Origin: Palsa-892 sp035295845
Lineage (GTDB): Bacteria > Pseudomonadota > Alphaproteobacteria > Rhizobiales > Xanthobacteraceae
DNA length: 64,000 nt
Assembly (NCBI GenBank): GCA_035295845.1
Contig: DATGIF010000008.1
Location: 1-64,000 of the forward strand
Direction of reading: 5' to 3'
Shown in pieces: positions 52,020 to 60,667 of this stretch; the first letter of the stretch is position 1, and every line of letters begins with the position of its first letter. The notes under the pieces are model-generated. The model was given only the letters and a program-made list of their open reading frames with translations, had not been told where the DNA came from and did no database searches. The position numbers and the translations under genes are program-made.

Positions 52020-52688
52020 TCAGCCGGCGGGAACGAGATCGGCGAAGGCAAAGCCGTCGCGCTCGACGACCTCGCCGACATCCGCCGCAATGGCGCGGTT
52101 GAACATCGGGCCCGCGAGCACGCAGGTGTGAAACTCGCCGCGTTCGCCGCAAGGATCGACGCCTTGCGGAAGATCGGCGAGGAGAGCGGCGTCGAATGTC
52201 CGCCCGGCAAACGCTTTCGGCACTTTCTTCAGATCGACGCAGACGATGTGCGTTTTCAGCCCGCCATCGATCATCTCGCGCGCGAGCGCTTCGGTCGGGC
52301 GCCCCCACAACGGAAAGGCCGGCGCCACCCCCGTTCCGGCCATTTTCGCTTCGCGATAGCCGCGCACGTCCGCGAGAAAAAGATCGCCGAAGATCACGTG
52401 GGTGACGCCTTCGGCCCTTGCTTCCGAAAGCGCCGCCGCCATGCGCGCTTCATAAATTTCATTCGGACAGGGAAACGGGATCGGCACGATTTTTGGCGCG
52501 AGACCCAAGGCATCGAGCTGCGCCTTGAGCAGGGCCTCGCGCACGCCGTGCATGGCGACGCGGCCGAAGGCTTCGTTCACCGTCGTGAGCGCGCCGACGA
52601 TTTCGTAATCGCCGCTCCGCCGCGCTTCATAGAGCGCCCAGGCGCTGTCCTTGCCGCTCGACCAGGCGATCAAGGCTTTGGCGGTCAT
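52020..52688 (-). CDS. Dph6-related ATP pyrophosphatase (adenine nucleotide alpha-hydrolase fold)
   Basis: A 222-residue protein of the PP-loop superfamily. The loop is AWSSGKDSAWALYEARR (about 9-25), which binds ATP pyrophosphate. VVERDGF and LADLPQGVDPCGERGEFHTC (about 172-191) match the DUF71/Dph6 (diphthine-ammonia ligase) group. Bacteria lack diphthamide, so the true substrate is unknown; some relatives act in B12 or nucleotide chemistry. The next minus-strand gene upstream, the flavoprotein, ends 2 nt before this start, so the two are probably cotranscribed. Confidence 0.85.
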   Translation of the reverse strand: MTAKALIAWSSGKDSAWALYEARRSGDYEIVGALTTVNEAFGRVAMHGVREALLKAQLDALGLAPKIVPIPFPCPNEIYEARMAAALSEARAEGVTHVIFGDLFLADVRGYREAKMAGTGVAPAFPLWGRPTEALAREMIDGGLKTHIVCVDLKKVPKAFAGRTFDAALLADLPQGVDPCGERGEFHTCVLAGPMFNRAIAADVGEVVERDGFAFADLVPAG

Positions 52689-52690
52689 GT

Positions 52691-54070
52691 TCAGCCCCTC
52701 TTGCCGGGCTTCGGCGGCGGTTGCGGCTGCGGCGGCGGATTAACGGGCCCGAGATACCGAAGGGCCGCGTCCGCCGCCCGCTCGCCGGAAAGGGCGGCAC
52801 CGGCGACCGTGCCCCACAGCGTTTCATGCGCCGCCTCGCCCGCGATAAACACGCGATCGGCGATCGGCTGCATTAGAACCCTGCGGCTCGCCGCGGCACC
52901 GGGGGCGGCCGCCGAAAAGCCGCCCAGCACAAAAGGCTCCTTGCTCCAGCGCGTGAGCTCGATCTTGCCGAGCGCTTGTTTTGCGCCTTCGCCGAAATGC
53001 GCCGCGAATTCGTCGGTGACGAAGCTTGCGATCGCCGCCTCCCCGGCGTTCGCCAGGTCGCGGCCGAAACTGCCCGCGAGATCGGCGTAGACGAGATCGC
53101 TGCCGCCGACGCGGGTGTGCAGCATGACGGTCTTCGAGTCGCTCGTCTTGAAGATGATCCGCTCGTCGGCGCCGAAGCGGAACGGGTTGCCGGGCAATTC
53201 GAAAATCGCCCGCTCGTAAGTGCCGAGCGAAAGCTTCGTCAACGCCGTCATGGTCTGCGCCGGAAGCGACGGCGAAAAGCGAAGGCTGTCGGACGCAAGC
53301 ACATTGGTCGACGCGGTGACGATCACCGTGCGCGCGGTGAGCGTGCCGTGCGTCGTGCCGAGCTCGATGCGGCCGCGGCCGCCGATGTCGACGCGTTGCA
53401 CCGCCGTGTTCAATTCGATCGCGAGCGGCTTGGTGGCGGCGGCGAGCAACGCCGCCGTTCCATCCCGCACCATCACGTCGTCGGGACGGTCCTCGGCGCG
53501 CGACAGATCGACCGTGGAGACGGCATCGAGATCCTTCGCGGAAGTAAGCGGGCCCAGCACGAACGCGACGGTCCCGAGCCAATCGCCGAGCTCGGGCAAC
53601 GCGCGCGTGGCTGCAATGTCGCGGCCGAGCTCGGCCACGGCCGCGATCGTCCGGTTCGCGCGCCGCAGCGCCGCGGTGAAATCGTCGTACTCGCCGTCGC
53701 GCGCCTCGCGCACGCCGATATAAAGCCGCCGCCCGGGCGAAGGCTCGTAAAGCTTCAGCCGCTCGGCGCGGGCGACCGCCACCAGCGGGTTCTTCGCAGG
53801 CGCCGAAAACCGGTGCGCGCCGCGGTCATAGACGGCGCCGGAAGCAAACGTTGCGCTGGCAATGCGGCCGCCGGCGCGGCCGGCCGCCTCGAGAATGACG
53901 CAGCTTCGCCCCGATGGGGCGATGCGCCGGCCGGCGGCGATGCCGGCGGCACCGGCACCGATGATCGCGACGTCGTAATCACCCGAGGCCGCGCGCGCCG
54001 GGAAAGCGGGTGCCGCGGCGAGCGCCGCGGCCGCTTTCAGAACGCCTCTACGGGTAAGCATCGTGGGCAT
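52691..54070 (-). CDS. FAD-dependent amine-oxidase-like protein with Tat signal
   Basis: A 459-residue flavoprotein. It starts with a twin-arginine signal (LTRRGVLKAAAALAAAPAFP, about 4-23) ending near ARAASG, so it should be exported folded. The FAD-binding fold follows (DVAIIGAGAAGIAAGRRIA, then LEAAGRAGGRIASATF). The C-terminus has RVFIAGEAAHETLWGTVAGAALSGERAADAAL, typical of flavin monoamine oxidases and related desaturases. The substrate is unknown. The ATG at 54070 is chosen; a TTG at 54079 and an ATG at 54061 also fit. It is divergent from the EI24 gene and followed by the Dph6-like gene. Confidence 0.85.
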   Translation of the reverse strand: MPTMLTRRGVLKAAAALAAAPAFPARAASGDYDVAIIGAGAAGIAAGRRIAPSGRSCVILEAAGRAGGRIASATFASGAVYDRGAHRFSAPAKNPLVAVARAERLKLYEPSPGRRLYIGVREARDGEYDDFTAALRRANRTIAAVAELGRDIAATRALPELGDWLGTVAFVLGPLTSAKDLDAVSTVDLSRAEDRPDDVMVRDGTAALLAAATKPLAIELNTAVQRVDIGGRGRIELGTTHGTLTARTVIVTASTNVLASDSLRFSPSLPAQTMTALTKLSLGTYERAIFELPGNPFRFGADERIIFKTSDSKTVMLHTRVGGSDLVYADLAGSFGRDLANAGEAAIASFVTDEFAAHFGEGAKQALGKIELTRWSKEPFVLGGFSAAAPGAAASRRVLMQPIADRVFIAGEAAHETLWGTVAGAALSGERAADAALRYLGPVNPPPQPQPPPKPGKRG

Positions 54071-54175
54071 GACCGGCAATTAGGCACTGCATACCATGCG
54101 CCGCGCGTTTCGCGACAGTTGCAATGCCATCTTTCGCTGCTTAGGTGTCTCACCCACCGAATCCGGAACTCCCCT

Positions 54176-54871
54176 ATGATTGATGCCGCGATGCAAGCCT
54201 TCGGCGAGACCTTCTCGCCGCCGCTCCGTCGAATCCTGGTGAAGTCGATCGGGCTCGCGTTCCTGCTCTTGATCGTTCTCGGCATGATTCTGCAGGGCGC
54301 GATCACGCACCTCGTCACGCTTCCCTATCCGTTCGATATGGCGCTTGCGATCTTCACCGCGCTCGGCATCGTCGCCGGCGCGATTTATCTCATGCCGCCG
54401 ATCACTTCGCTCGTCGCCTCGCTCTTTTTCGACGACATCGCCGAAGAGGTCGAGCGCCGCAACTTTCCCACCGATCCCGTCGGCATGGCGCTGCCGGTCA
54501 CGACCTCGGCGCTGCTGTCGCTCCGCTTCTTCGGGCTCGTGCTTCTCGTCAACCTCGTCGCGCTGATTTTGCTCATTCTGCCGGGCGTCAACATCGCCGT
54601 TTTCTTCTTCGCCAACGGCTATCTTCTCGGCCGCGAATATTTCGAACTGGCGGCGATGCGCTTCCGGCCGATCGACGAAGCGCGGGCGCTCAGGCGCGCC
54701 AATGCGGTTCGCATTTTTCTCGCCGGCCTCGTGATCGCGGTGATCGTGATCATCCCCATCCTCAATCTGATCACGCCCGTATTCGCCACCGCCTTCATGG
54801 TGCGCATGCACAAGAAGATTTCGCGCGAGAACCTCGCGCGGCCGGAGCTCGCGGCGCGACCGGCCGACTAA
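54176..54871 (+). CDS. EI24/CysZ-domain inner membrane protein
   Basis: A 231-residue polytopic protein with about four to six helices: SIGLAFLLLIVLGMILQGAI (about 24-43), MALAIFTALGIVAGAIYLMP (about 55-74), FFGLVLLVNLVALILLILPG (about 120-139) and FLAGLVIAVIVIIPILNLIT (about 180-199). The signature ANGYLLGREYFELAAMR (about 147-163) is typical of the EI24 family, which includes the sulfate transporter CysZ. No cys genes adjoin, so sulfate transport is not established. The stop codon overlaps that of the convergent nth gene. Confidence 0.85.
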   Translation: MIDAAMQAFGETFSPPLRRILVKSIGLAFLLLIVLGMILQGAITHLVTLPYPFDMALAIFTALGIVAGAIYLMPPITSLVASLFFDDIAEEVERRNFPTDPVGMALPVTTSALLSLRFFGLVLLVNLVALILLILPGVNIAVFFFANGYLLGREYFELAAMRFRPIDEARALRRANAVRIFLAGLVIAVIVIIPILNLITPVFATAFMVRMHKKISRENLARPELAARPAD

Positions 54872-55581
54872 ATCCTCTTTTCCGGCCAGCGGCAGAGATC
54901 GTTGATCAGGCAGCGCGGGCATTCGGGCGCGCGCGCCTTGCACACATAACGCCCGTGCAAAATGAGCCAGTGATGCGCGTGGCGCTTGAAGCGCTCGGGC
55001 ACGCGCGCGAGCAGCCCAAGCTCCACTTCCAGCGGATTCCTGCCGGGCGCGAGCCCCGTGCGGTTGGCGACGCGAAAGAGATGGGTGTCGACGGCAATCG
55101 TCGGCTCGCCAAAGGCGACGTTGAGCACGACATTCGCGGTCTTGCGGCCGACCCCCGGCAGGCTTTCCAGCGCCTCGCGGACGCCGGGGACCTTGCCGGC
55201 GTGTTCGGCGACGATCCGTTTCGACAGCTCGATGATGTTCTTCGCCTTGCCGCGGTAGAGGCCGATCGTCTTGATGTAGCCGCGAAGCTTTTCCTCGCCG
55301 AGCGCCACCATTTTTTCCGGGGTGTTGGCGACGGCAAAGAGTGCAGGCGTCGCCTTGTTCACGCCGGCATCGGTCGCCTGCGCGGAGAGCACCACCGCCA
55401 CGAGCAGCGTGTAGGGATCGACGTGCTGCAATTCGCCCTTGGGCTCGGGATTGGCCTTGGCGAAGCGCTCGAAGGCTTCCTCGATCTCGGCGGCGGTCCA
55501 CGGCTTGGAAGCGGCGCTCGGGCGCCGCTTCTTTCCCCCCGCGGCGCGTTTCCCGCGATTTTGCTTTTTTGTCGCCGGCAT
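54868..55581 (-). CDS. nth: Endonuclease III
   Basis: A DNA glycosylase/AP lyase for oxidised pyrimidines. From the ATG at 55581 it has 237 residues with a basic N-tail (KKQNRGKRAAGGKKRRPS). The helix-hairpin-helix is LPGVGRKTANVVLNVAFG with the catalytic Lys, followed by the catalytic Asp in IAVDTHLFRVANR. The 4Fe-4S loop C-x6-C-x2-C-x5-C is at the C-terminus (CKARAPECPRCLINDLC). The frame is open upstream to 55818 but that part is shadow of the DUF2244 gene. It is divergent from DUF2244 across 22 nt. Confidence 0.96.
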   Translation of the reverse strand: MPATKKQNRGKRAAGGKKRRPSAASKPWTAAEIEEAFERFAKANPEPKGELQHVDPYTLLVAVVLSAQATDAGVNKATPALFAVANTPEKMVALGEEKLRGYIKTIGLYRGKAKNIIELSKRIVAEHAGKVPGVREALESLPGVGRKTANVVLNVAFGEPTIAVDTHLFRVANRTGLAPGRNPLEVELGLLARVPERFKRHAHHWLILHGRYVCKARAPECPRCLINDLCRWPEKRI

Positions 55582-55603
55582 CTTTCCCGTATAATGAGCC
55601 CCG

Positions 55604-56089
55604 ATGCAGGAAAGCAACCCGTTTCCGGAACCCGTCTTGTTCGAGGCGCATCTCGCGCCACACCGCTCGCTCGGCACCGCCGGCTTTACCATCCTGATGA
55701 GCGTGCTCGCCGCGATCAGCTTTACCGTCGGCGTCACGTTCCTGATGATGGGCGCCTGGCCCGTGTTCGGCTTCTTCGGCCTCGACGTGGCGCTCGTGTG
55801 GCTCGCCTTCCGCGTCAACTACCGCGATGCGCGCGCCTACGAAGACATCAGGATGACGCCGAACCAGCTGCTTGTGCGCCAGGTCTCGGCCAAGGGTGCC
55901 GCGCGCGAGACCGAGTTCAATCCGCGCTGGGTGCGGCTGGAAAAGACCGAAGACGAGCACTATGGCGTCACCCGCGTGGCGCTTCTCTCGCGCGGCATAT
56001 TCCTGATCGTCGGCGCCTTCCTGCCGCCGCTCTACAAGGGCGAGTTGGCAAAGCGCCTCGGCGCGGCATTGGCCGAAGCCAAGCGCTGA
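55604..56089 (+). CDS. DUF2244 family membrane protein
   Basis: A 161-residue protein with two adjacent membrane helices (about 25-45 and 47-67) followed by a soluble C-terminal domain: LLVRQVSAKGAARETEFNPRWVRLE (about 87-111), then VALLSRGIFLIVGAFLPPLYKGELA. This is the conserved pattern of DUF2244, known next to nth or cytochrome oxidase genes in alphaproteobacteria. The function is unknown. Its start lies only 22 nt from the nth start, so the two promoters must overlap. Confidence 0.85.
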   Translation: MQESNPFPEPVLFEAHLAPHRSLGTAGFTILMSVLAAISFTVGVTFLMMGAWPVFGFFGLDVALVWLAFRVNYRDARAYEDIRMTPNQLLVRQVSAKGAARETEFNPRWVRLEKTEDEHYGVTRVALLSRGIFLIVGAFLPPLYKGELAKRLGAALAEAKR

Positions 56090-56158
56090 AAGCGCCCGCG
56101 AAATCGGGTGGTTTTGGCGGAGCCGGACCCTATCTTCCGGGCATCGAGGAGATGACCC

Positions 56159-57052
56159 ATGTTAGCCGTTCAAAACCCGATGCCCACGAAACTCACCCCG
56201 GTCGAATTCGACGGCGCCGCGAGCGACTATGAAATCGTGCAACGCGCGATCGCCTATGTCACCGAGCATTTCCGCGAGCAGCCGGACGTGGAGGCGATCG
56301 CGGCCGCGGTCGGGACCGACACGCGCGCGCTCACCGCGCTTTTCCGCCGCTGGTGCGGGCTGTCGCCGAAATCCTTCCTGCAATCGGTGACCCTCGACTA
56401 TGCGCGGCGTGTCCTCCGCGAGAGCCCGAACATTCTGGAGGCGTCCTACGAGGTCGGCCTTTCCGGCCCCGGCCGGCTGCACGACCTTTTCGTGGTGCAC
56501 GAGGCGATGTCGCCGGGCGAATGGAAGACCGGCGGCGAGGGCCTCACGGTTTATTACGGCTTCCACCCCTCGCCCTTCGGCTCGGCACTCACGATGGCGA
56601 CCGAGCGCGGGCTCTGCGGCCTCGCCTTTGCCGATCGCGGCGGCGAGCCGGCGGCGCTCGCCGACATGCGCGGCCGCTGGCCGAATGCGCGCTATGTCGA
56701 GGACAGCGCGAGGACCGTCGCGCACGCGCAGCGGATTTTCGATGCGAAGCTGTGGAAGCCCAATACGCCGTTACGCGTCGTGTTGATCGGCACCGATTTC
56801 GAAATCCGCGTGTGGGAGACGCTGCTCACGATCCCGCTGGGGAAGGCCACGACCTATTCGGATATCGCGAAGAAACTCGGCAAGCCCCTGGCCGCGCGCG
56901 CCGTCGGCGCCGCCGTCGGCAAGAATCCGGTGTCGTTCGTGGTGCCGTGTCACCGCGTGGTGGGAAAGAGCGGCGACCTCACCGGCTATCACTGGGGATT
57001 GACGCGCAAGCGCGCCATCCTCGGCTGGGAAGCAGCGCAGGTCGCGGCTTAG
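56159..57052 (+). CDS. Ada-like regulator: AraC-type HTH fused to O6-methylguanine-DNA methyltransferase
   Basis: A 297-residue two-domain protein. Residues about 25-120 form an AraC-type DNA-binding domain (EAIAAAVGTDTRALTALFRRW; DYARRVLRESPNILEASYEV). Residues about 135-295 are an alkyltransferase with the active-site cysteine in SFVVPCHRVVG (about 260-270). The N-terminal zinc/methylphosphotriester domain of E. coli Ada is absent. It should therefore repair O6-methylguanine directly; how it would sense damage without that domain is unclear. Convergent with the deacetylase-like gene after 3 nt. Confidence 0.9.
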   Translation: MLAVQNPMPTKLTPVEFDGAASDYEIVQRAIAYVTEHFREQPDVEAIAAAVGTDTRALTALFRRWCGLSPKSFLQSVTLDYARRVLRESPNILEASYEVGLSGPGRLHDLFVVHEAMSPGEWKTGGEGLTVYYGFHPSPFGSALTMATERGLCGLAFADRGGEPAALADMRGRWPNARYVEDSARTVAHAQRIFDAKLWKPNTPLRVVLIGTDFEIRVWETLLTIPLGKATTYSDIAKKLGKPLAARAVGAAVGKNPVSFVVPCHRVVGKSGDLTGYHWGLTRKRAILGWEAAQVAA

Positions 57053-57055
57053 CGA

Positions 57056-58120
57056 TCAGGGTTTGGCGGCGCGCGCGAAGGCGTTGGAGATGTCGATATC
57101 CGGCGCCTTGCGGTGCTCGAAGTCGCCCTTGCGAAAGGCTTCCAGCGTCGCGGGGTCGAGCTTGTCCATGAAATCGGCAAGCTCCACGTAGCTCACGCAC
57201 CGCACCTCCGGCAGGCCGCAGACCGCGCGCGCGAAAGCCTTCAGCGCCTCGTTATAGGCGCCGCCATGATAGTTGAAGAAGTGGTGGCCGATGTTGAGCG
57301 GCGCGCGGTCGCCGGCGTAATTCGCCTTGAAGTAATCGACATAGGTTTCGAGCATTTCGTCGCGGTGCTGCGCGCGCGTTCCCGAATTGTCGAGGCCGAA
57401 GGCCTGCACGATGAAGAAATTATAATCCATCGAAAGCGTGTGGCGGTTGGAGCGGTGCAATTTCAGATCCGCGAGATTGAAGCGCCAGACACCCTCCTTC
57501 TGTTCCGGCCAGAGCGATGCCTCGCTCGTGCTGCTCGTGTCGTAGCGAAAGCCGCGCGCGCGCAGCGCCGGGTAAAGGCCGGGACTCGTCGACATATACG
57601 GCGCGCGAAAGCCGATCACGGCGGCGGCGGGAAAAGCGAGCTTGGTGCCGTCGGAAAAGCCGTTGTGGCGCGGCGCGTTGTCGAGAAGGTCGGCGTAGCT
57701 CGTAAATTCCTTGTCCCAATCGGCGGCGGACCAGCCGCGGCCGTCGAAATGGCCGACCGCGTGCGAGGCGATCTCGTGTCCGCGCGCATGCAGGTCATTG
57801 ATGAAGGCGATGCGCTTTTTCACATCCTCGACGCTGCCGCCAAAATTGATGTTGGAGGCGCCGCGCCGCTGGTGCGGGCCCTCATAGGCGGCGCGCTTCT
57901 CCTCGGCGAGATAATTGATGCCGCTGACGAAGAAGGTGAAATGGATGCGGTCGCCGTCCCTGTTCAATCCGCCGGCAAAATCCGAAAGCTCCTGCCAGCG
58001 CTCGAGCTCCGTGCAATTGTCGAAGGCGATCGCCACGAATTGCGGCGGCCGCTCGACGGCGCAAGCCGGCGACGTGGAGGCCGCCAACAAGCCGATCGTC
58101 ACGGCGGCGAAAGCCTTCAT
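57056..58120 (-). CDS. Secreted polysaccharide-deacetylase-like protein
   Basis: A 354-residue exported protein with an N-terminal signal (MKAFAAVTIGLLAASTSPAC, about 1-22). The NodB-type fold is visible: motif 1 reads IAFDNCTELE (Asp34-Asn35, where active enzymes usually have Asp-Asp), motif 2 reads ARGHEIASHAVGHFDG with the metal-binding SHxxxH, and PAAAVIGFRAPYMSTSPG is motif 3. The altered motif 1 makes ordinary deacetylase activity uncertain. The ATG at 58120 overlaps the gpmA stop; the frame is open upstream inside gpmA and is ignored. The substrate is unknown. Confidence 0.82.
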   Translation of the reverse strand: MKAFAAVTIGLLAASTSPACAVERPPQFVAIAFDNCTELERWQELSDFAGGLNRDGDRIHFTFFVSGINYLAEEKRAAYEGPHQRRGASNINFGGSVEDVKKRIAFINDLHARGHEIASHAVGHFDGRGWSAADWDKEFTSYADLLDNAPRHNGFSDGTKLAFPAAAVIGFRAPYMSTSPGLYPALRARGFRYDTSSTSEASLWPEQKEGVWRFNLADLKLHRSNRHTLSMDYNFFIVQAFGLDNSGTRAQHRDEMLETYVDYFKANYAGDRAPLNIGHHFFNYHGGAYNEALKAFARAVCGLPEVRCVSYVELADFMDKLDPATLEAFRKGDFEHRKAPDIDISNAFARAAKP

Positions 58121-58740
58121 GCGGCGAGATCGAGGGTTTCGGCGACGGTCGAATCGGCATTCAGCCGGTAGACGATCGGCACGCCGGTAGCGAGCTCGCG
58201 TTTGAGAATTCCTTCCGGCGACAATCGCTCCAGCACCATGACGAGCGCGCGCAGCGAGTTGCCGTGCGCCGATACGATGGTGCGCTCGCCGCGCAGGACG
58301 CGCGGCAGGATTTCTTGCACGAAATAGGGAAGCGCGCGGGCGACGGTGTCCTTCAGGCTTTCGCCGCCGGGCGGCGCGACATCGTAGGAGCGGCGCCATT
58401 TCAGCACCTGCTCCTCGCCCCATTTCTTGCGCGCATCGTCCTTGTTGAGGCCGACGAGATCGCCATAGTCGCGTTCGTTCAACGCCTGGTCCCTGAAGAT
58501 CGGGATTTTCGTCTCGCCCATTTCGGCGAGCACGAGGTCAAGCGTCTTCTGCGCGCGCTTCAGCGCCGAGGTGAAGGCGACATCGAATTTGATGCCGCGC
58601 GCCTTCAGCTTCTCCCCCGCCTTCTTCGCCTCGGCGATGCCTTGCGGGGTGAGATCAACATCCTTCCAGCCGGTGAAGAGGTTCTTCAGGTTCCACTCGC
58701 TCTGGCCGTGGCGGACGAGGACAAGGAGACGCTCGCTCAT
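58117..58740 (-). CDS. gpmA: 2,3-bisphosphoglycerate-dependent phosphoglycerate mutase
   Basis: Interconverts 2- and 3-phosphoglycerate in glycolysis. The 207 residues have the phosphohistidine motif LVRHGQSEWNLKNLFTGW (about 8-25), ALNERDYGDLVGLNKDD (about 86-102), and the second histidine in TIVSAHGNSLRALVM. This is the short form seen in alphaproteobacteria (E. coli has 250 residues). It starts 9 nt after the dapB stop and is coupled to the deacetylase-like gene by an ATGA overlap. Confidence 0.95.
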   Translation of the reverse strand: MSERLLVLVRHGQSEWNLKNLFTGWKDVDLTPQGIAEAKKAGEKLKARGIKFDVAFTSALKRAQKTLDLVLAEMGETKIPIFRDQALNERDYGDLVGLNKDDARKKWGEEQVLKWRRSYDVAPPGGESLKDTVARALPYFVQEILPRVLRGERTIVSAHGNSLRALVMVLERLSPEGILKRELATGVPIVYRLNADSTVAETLDLAA

Positions 58741-58749
58741 TTCGCACCG

Positions 58750-59565
58750 TCAAATATCGGAAAGGCCGAGCACATCGGTCATGGAATAGAGGCCGGGCTT
58801 CCTGCCCTTGCCCCATTTGGCGGCGGCGAGCGCGCCGCGGGCGAAGATCATGCGGTCCTCGGCGCGGTGGGTGAGTTCGATGCGTTCGGCGGGACCGGCG
58901 AAAATCACGGAATGGTCGCCGACGACGCTGCCGCCGCGCAACGCCGCGAAGCCGATGTCGCCCGCCTTGCGCGCGCCAGTATGGCCGTCGCGGCCGCCCA
59001 CCTTTTTCTTTTCGAGCGCAATGCCGCGGCCTTCGGCGGCCGCCTTGCCGAGAAGGAGCGCCGTGCCCGAGGGCGCATCGACCTTCTGGTTGTGGTGCAT
59101 TTCCAGAATCTCGATGTCGAAATCGTCGCCGAGTGTTTTCGCGACGCGCTTGACGAGGGCCGCGAGCAAATTGACGCCCAAGCTCATATTGCCGGACTTG
59201 ATGATGACGGTATGGCGGGCGGCGGCTTCGATCTTCTGCTCGTCGGCGGCGGAGAACCCCGTGGTGCCGATCACATGCACGATCTTCTTTTCTGCCGCCG
59301 CCCCCGCGAAGCCGACGGAAGCCTCGGGCGTGGAAAAGTCGATGATCGCATCGGCCCTGGCAATCAGCGCCATCGGGTCACCCGCCACCTGCACGCCTAA
59401 CGGCGGGAGCCCGGCGAGCGTTCCGGCGTCCTCGCCGAGCTCGGACGCGCCGACGCGCTCGACCGCGCCCGCGAGCATGAGGCCCGGGGTTTCAGCGATC
59501 GCGCGGATGAGCGTGCGGCCCATACGGCCCGCCGCACCGGTGATCAGGAGGCGCAAGTCGGCCAT
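58750..59565 (-). CDS. dapB: 4-hydroxy-tetrahydrodipicolinate reductase
   Basis: An NAD(P)H-dependent step of lysine and diaminopimelate synthesis. The 271 residues have the Rossmann loop ITGAAGRMGRTLIRAI (about 8-23), IDFSTPEA, VIGTTGFSAADE (about 100-111), and the DapB signature EMHHNQKVDAPSGTALLLGK (about 158-177) with the catalytic His-His and Lys. The ATG at 59565 has GGAGATCGAC directly upstream; the open frame to 59742 is not supported. gpmA follows. Confidence 0.96.
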   Translation of the reverse strand: MADLRLLITGAAGRMGRTLIRAIAETPGLMLAGAVERVGASELGEDAGTLAGLPPLGVQVAGDPMALIARADAIIDFSTPEASVGFAGAAAEKKIVHVIGTTGFSAADEQKIEAAARHTVIIKSGNMSLGVNLLAALVKRVAKTLGDDFDIEILEMHHNQKVDAPSGTALLLGKAAAEGRGIALEKKKVGGRDGHTGARKAGDIGFAALRGGSVVGDHSVIFAGPAERIELTHRAEDRMIFARGALAAAKWGKGRKPGLYSMTDVLGLSDI

Positions 59566-59636
59566 GTCGATCTCCAAGTTCCGCGCGGGATATAACGCGC
59601 GGGCGGCCGGCGGGAAAGCGAACCGAAAAGCTTGGT

Positions 59637-59942
59637 TTACGAGGGCTGCGGGCCTTCGTAACCCTCGACGATGACGACGTCGCCTTGCGAGATCGGCGCA
59701 CGAATCGCAAGCGCGCGCTTGTATTCCGGCGAATGCCAGCAATCGAGCGCGGCCTGGAAGTTCGGGAATTCGATCACAACGTTCCTGGCACGGCTCGAGC
59801 CTTCGAGCGTTTCGAACTTGCCGCCGCGCACGAGGAATCGCGCACCGTATTTCTTGAACGCGGCCGCATTGGCCGCCGCATAGTCCTTGTATTTTTCGGG
59901 GTCATGGACATCCATGCGCACGACCCAGTAACCCTTCGGCAT
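59637..59942 (-). CDS. DUF1330 family protein
   Basis: A 101-residue protein of the dimeric alpha/beta-barrel fold. The family pattern is visible: YWVVRMDVHDPEKYKDYAAA (about 5-24), the FLVRGGKFETLEG stretch, VVIEFPNFQAALDCWHSPEY (about 55-74) and a C-terminal DVVIVEGYEG. The function is unknown, though related folds act as small monooxygenases or stress proteins. It lies between pyrF and dapB on the same strand, a common Hyphomicrobiales arrangement. Confidence 0.88.
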   Translation of the reverse strand: MPKGYWVVRMDVHDPEKYKDYAAANAAAFKKYGARFLVRGGKFETLEGSSRARNVVIEFPNFQAALDCWHSPEYKRALAIRAPISQGDVVIVEGYEGPQPS

Positions 59943-59961
59943 TCGCTCCTCCCGTTTTGAT

Positions 59962-60663
59962 CTATTTTAGCGCTTGCGCGATTTCACCCACTATCGCCTC
60001 GGCGGCGGCCTTGGGATCGCCAGCGCCCGTGATCGGCCGGCCGACGACAAGATAATCCGAGCCCGCCTTGATCGCGACCTTCGGCGTCACGATGCGCTTC
60101 TGGTCGCCGGCTTCGCTCCACGCCGGGCGAATGCCGGGCGTCACCAGAAGCATCGCGCCGATTTCTTTCCGCAACTCGGCGGCCTCGGCGGCGGAGGCGA
60201 CGATCCCGTCGACGCCGATCTCGCGCGCCTGCTGGGCGCGCCTCTCCACCATGTACTTCACCGTCAGCGAGTAGCCCGCGGCCTTGAGATCATCGTCGTC
60301 CCAGGAGGTGAGCACGGTGACGGCGAGGATCTTCAGCGCGCTGTTGCCGCGGCCTTCGACCGCGGCCTGCATGGTCGGCGGAAAGGCGTGGACGGTGAGG
60401 AACGTGGCGCCGAGCTCGGCCGCGCGCTCCGTGGCGCGCGCGACCGTATTGGCAATGTCGTGCAGTTTCAGATCGAGAAAGACTTTCTTGCCGGAATGCG
60501 CGAGTGCCTGGGCGAACGGGATGCCGCCCGCGAGCGCCAACTCAAAGCCGATCTTGTAGAAGGAAACCGCTTCGCCGAGTTTCTCCACCATCGCTTCCGC
60601 CGCCGCCACATCGGCGAGGTCGAGGGCGACGATCAGGCGGTCACGGGGCGGTGTCGGCACCAA
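59962..60663 (-). CDS. pyrF: Orotidine 5'-phosphate decarboxylase
   Basis: The last step of UMP synthesis. The 233-residue TIM barrel has LIVALDLADVAAAEAMVEKL (about 10-29), the catalytic FLDLKLHDIANTV (about 60-72, with the Asp-x-Lys-x-x-Asp array), VTPGIRPAW (about 176-184) and the phosphate-binding DYLVVGRPITGAGDP near the end. It lies 4 nt after the FMN-reductase gene, in the same transcript. Confidence 0.96.
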   Translation of the reverse strand: MVPTPPRDRLIVALDLADVAAAEAMVEKLGEAVSFYKIGFELALAGGIPFAQALAHSGKKVFLDLKLHDIANTVARATERAAELGATFLTVHAFPPTMQAAVEGRGNSALKILAVTVLTSWDDDDLKAAGYSLTVKYMVERRAQQAREIGVDGIVASAAEAAELRKEIGAMLLVTPGIRPAWSEAGDQKRIVTPKVAIKAGSDYLVVGRPITGAGDPKAAAEAIVGEIAQALK

Positions 60664-60667
60664 AGCC

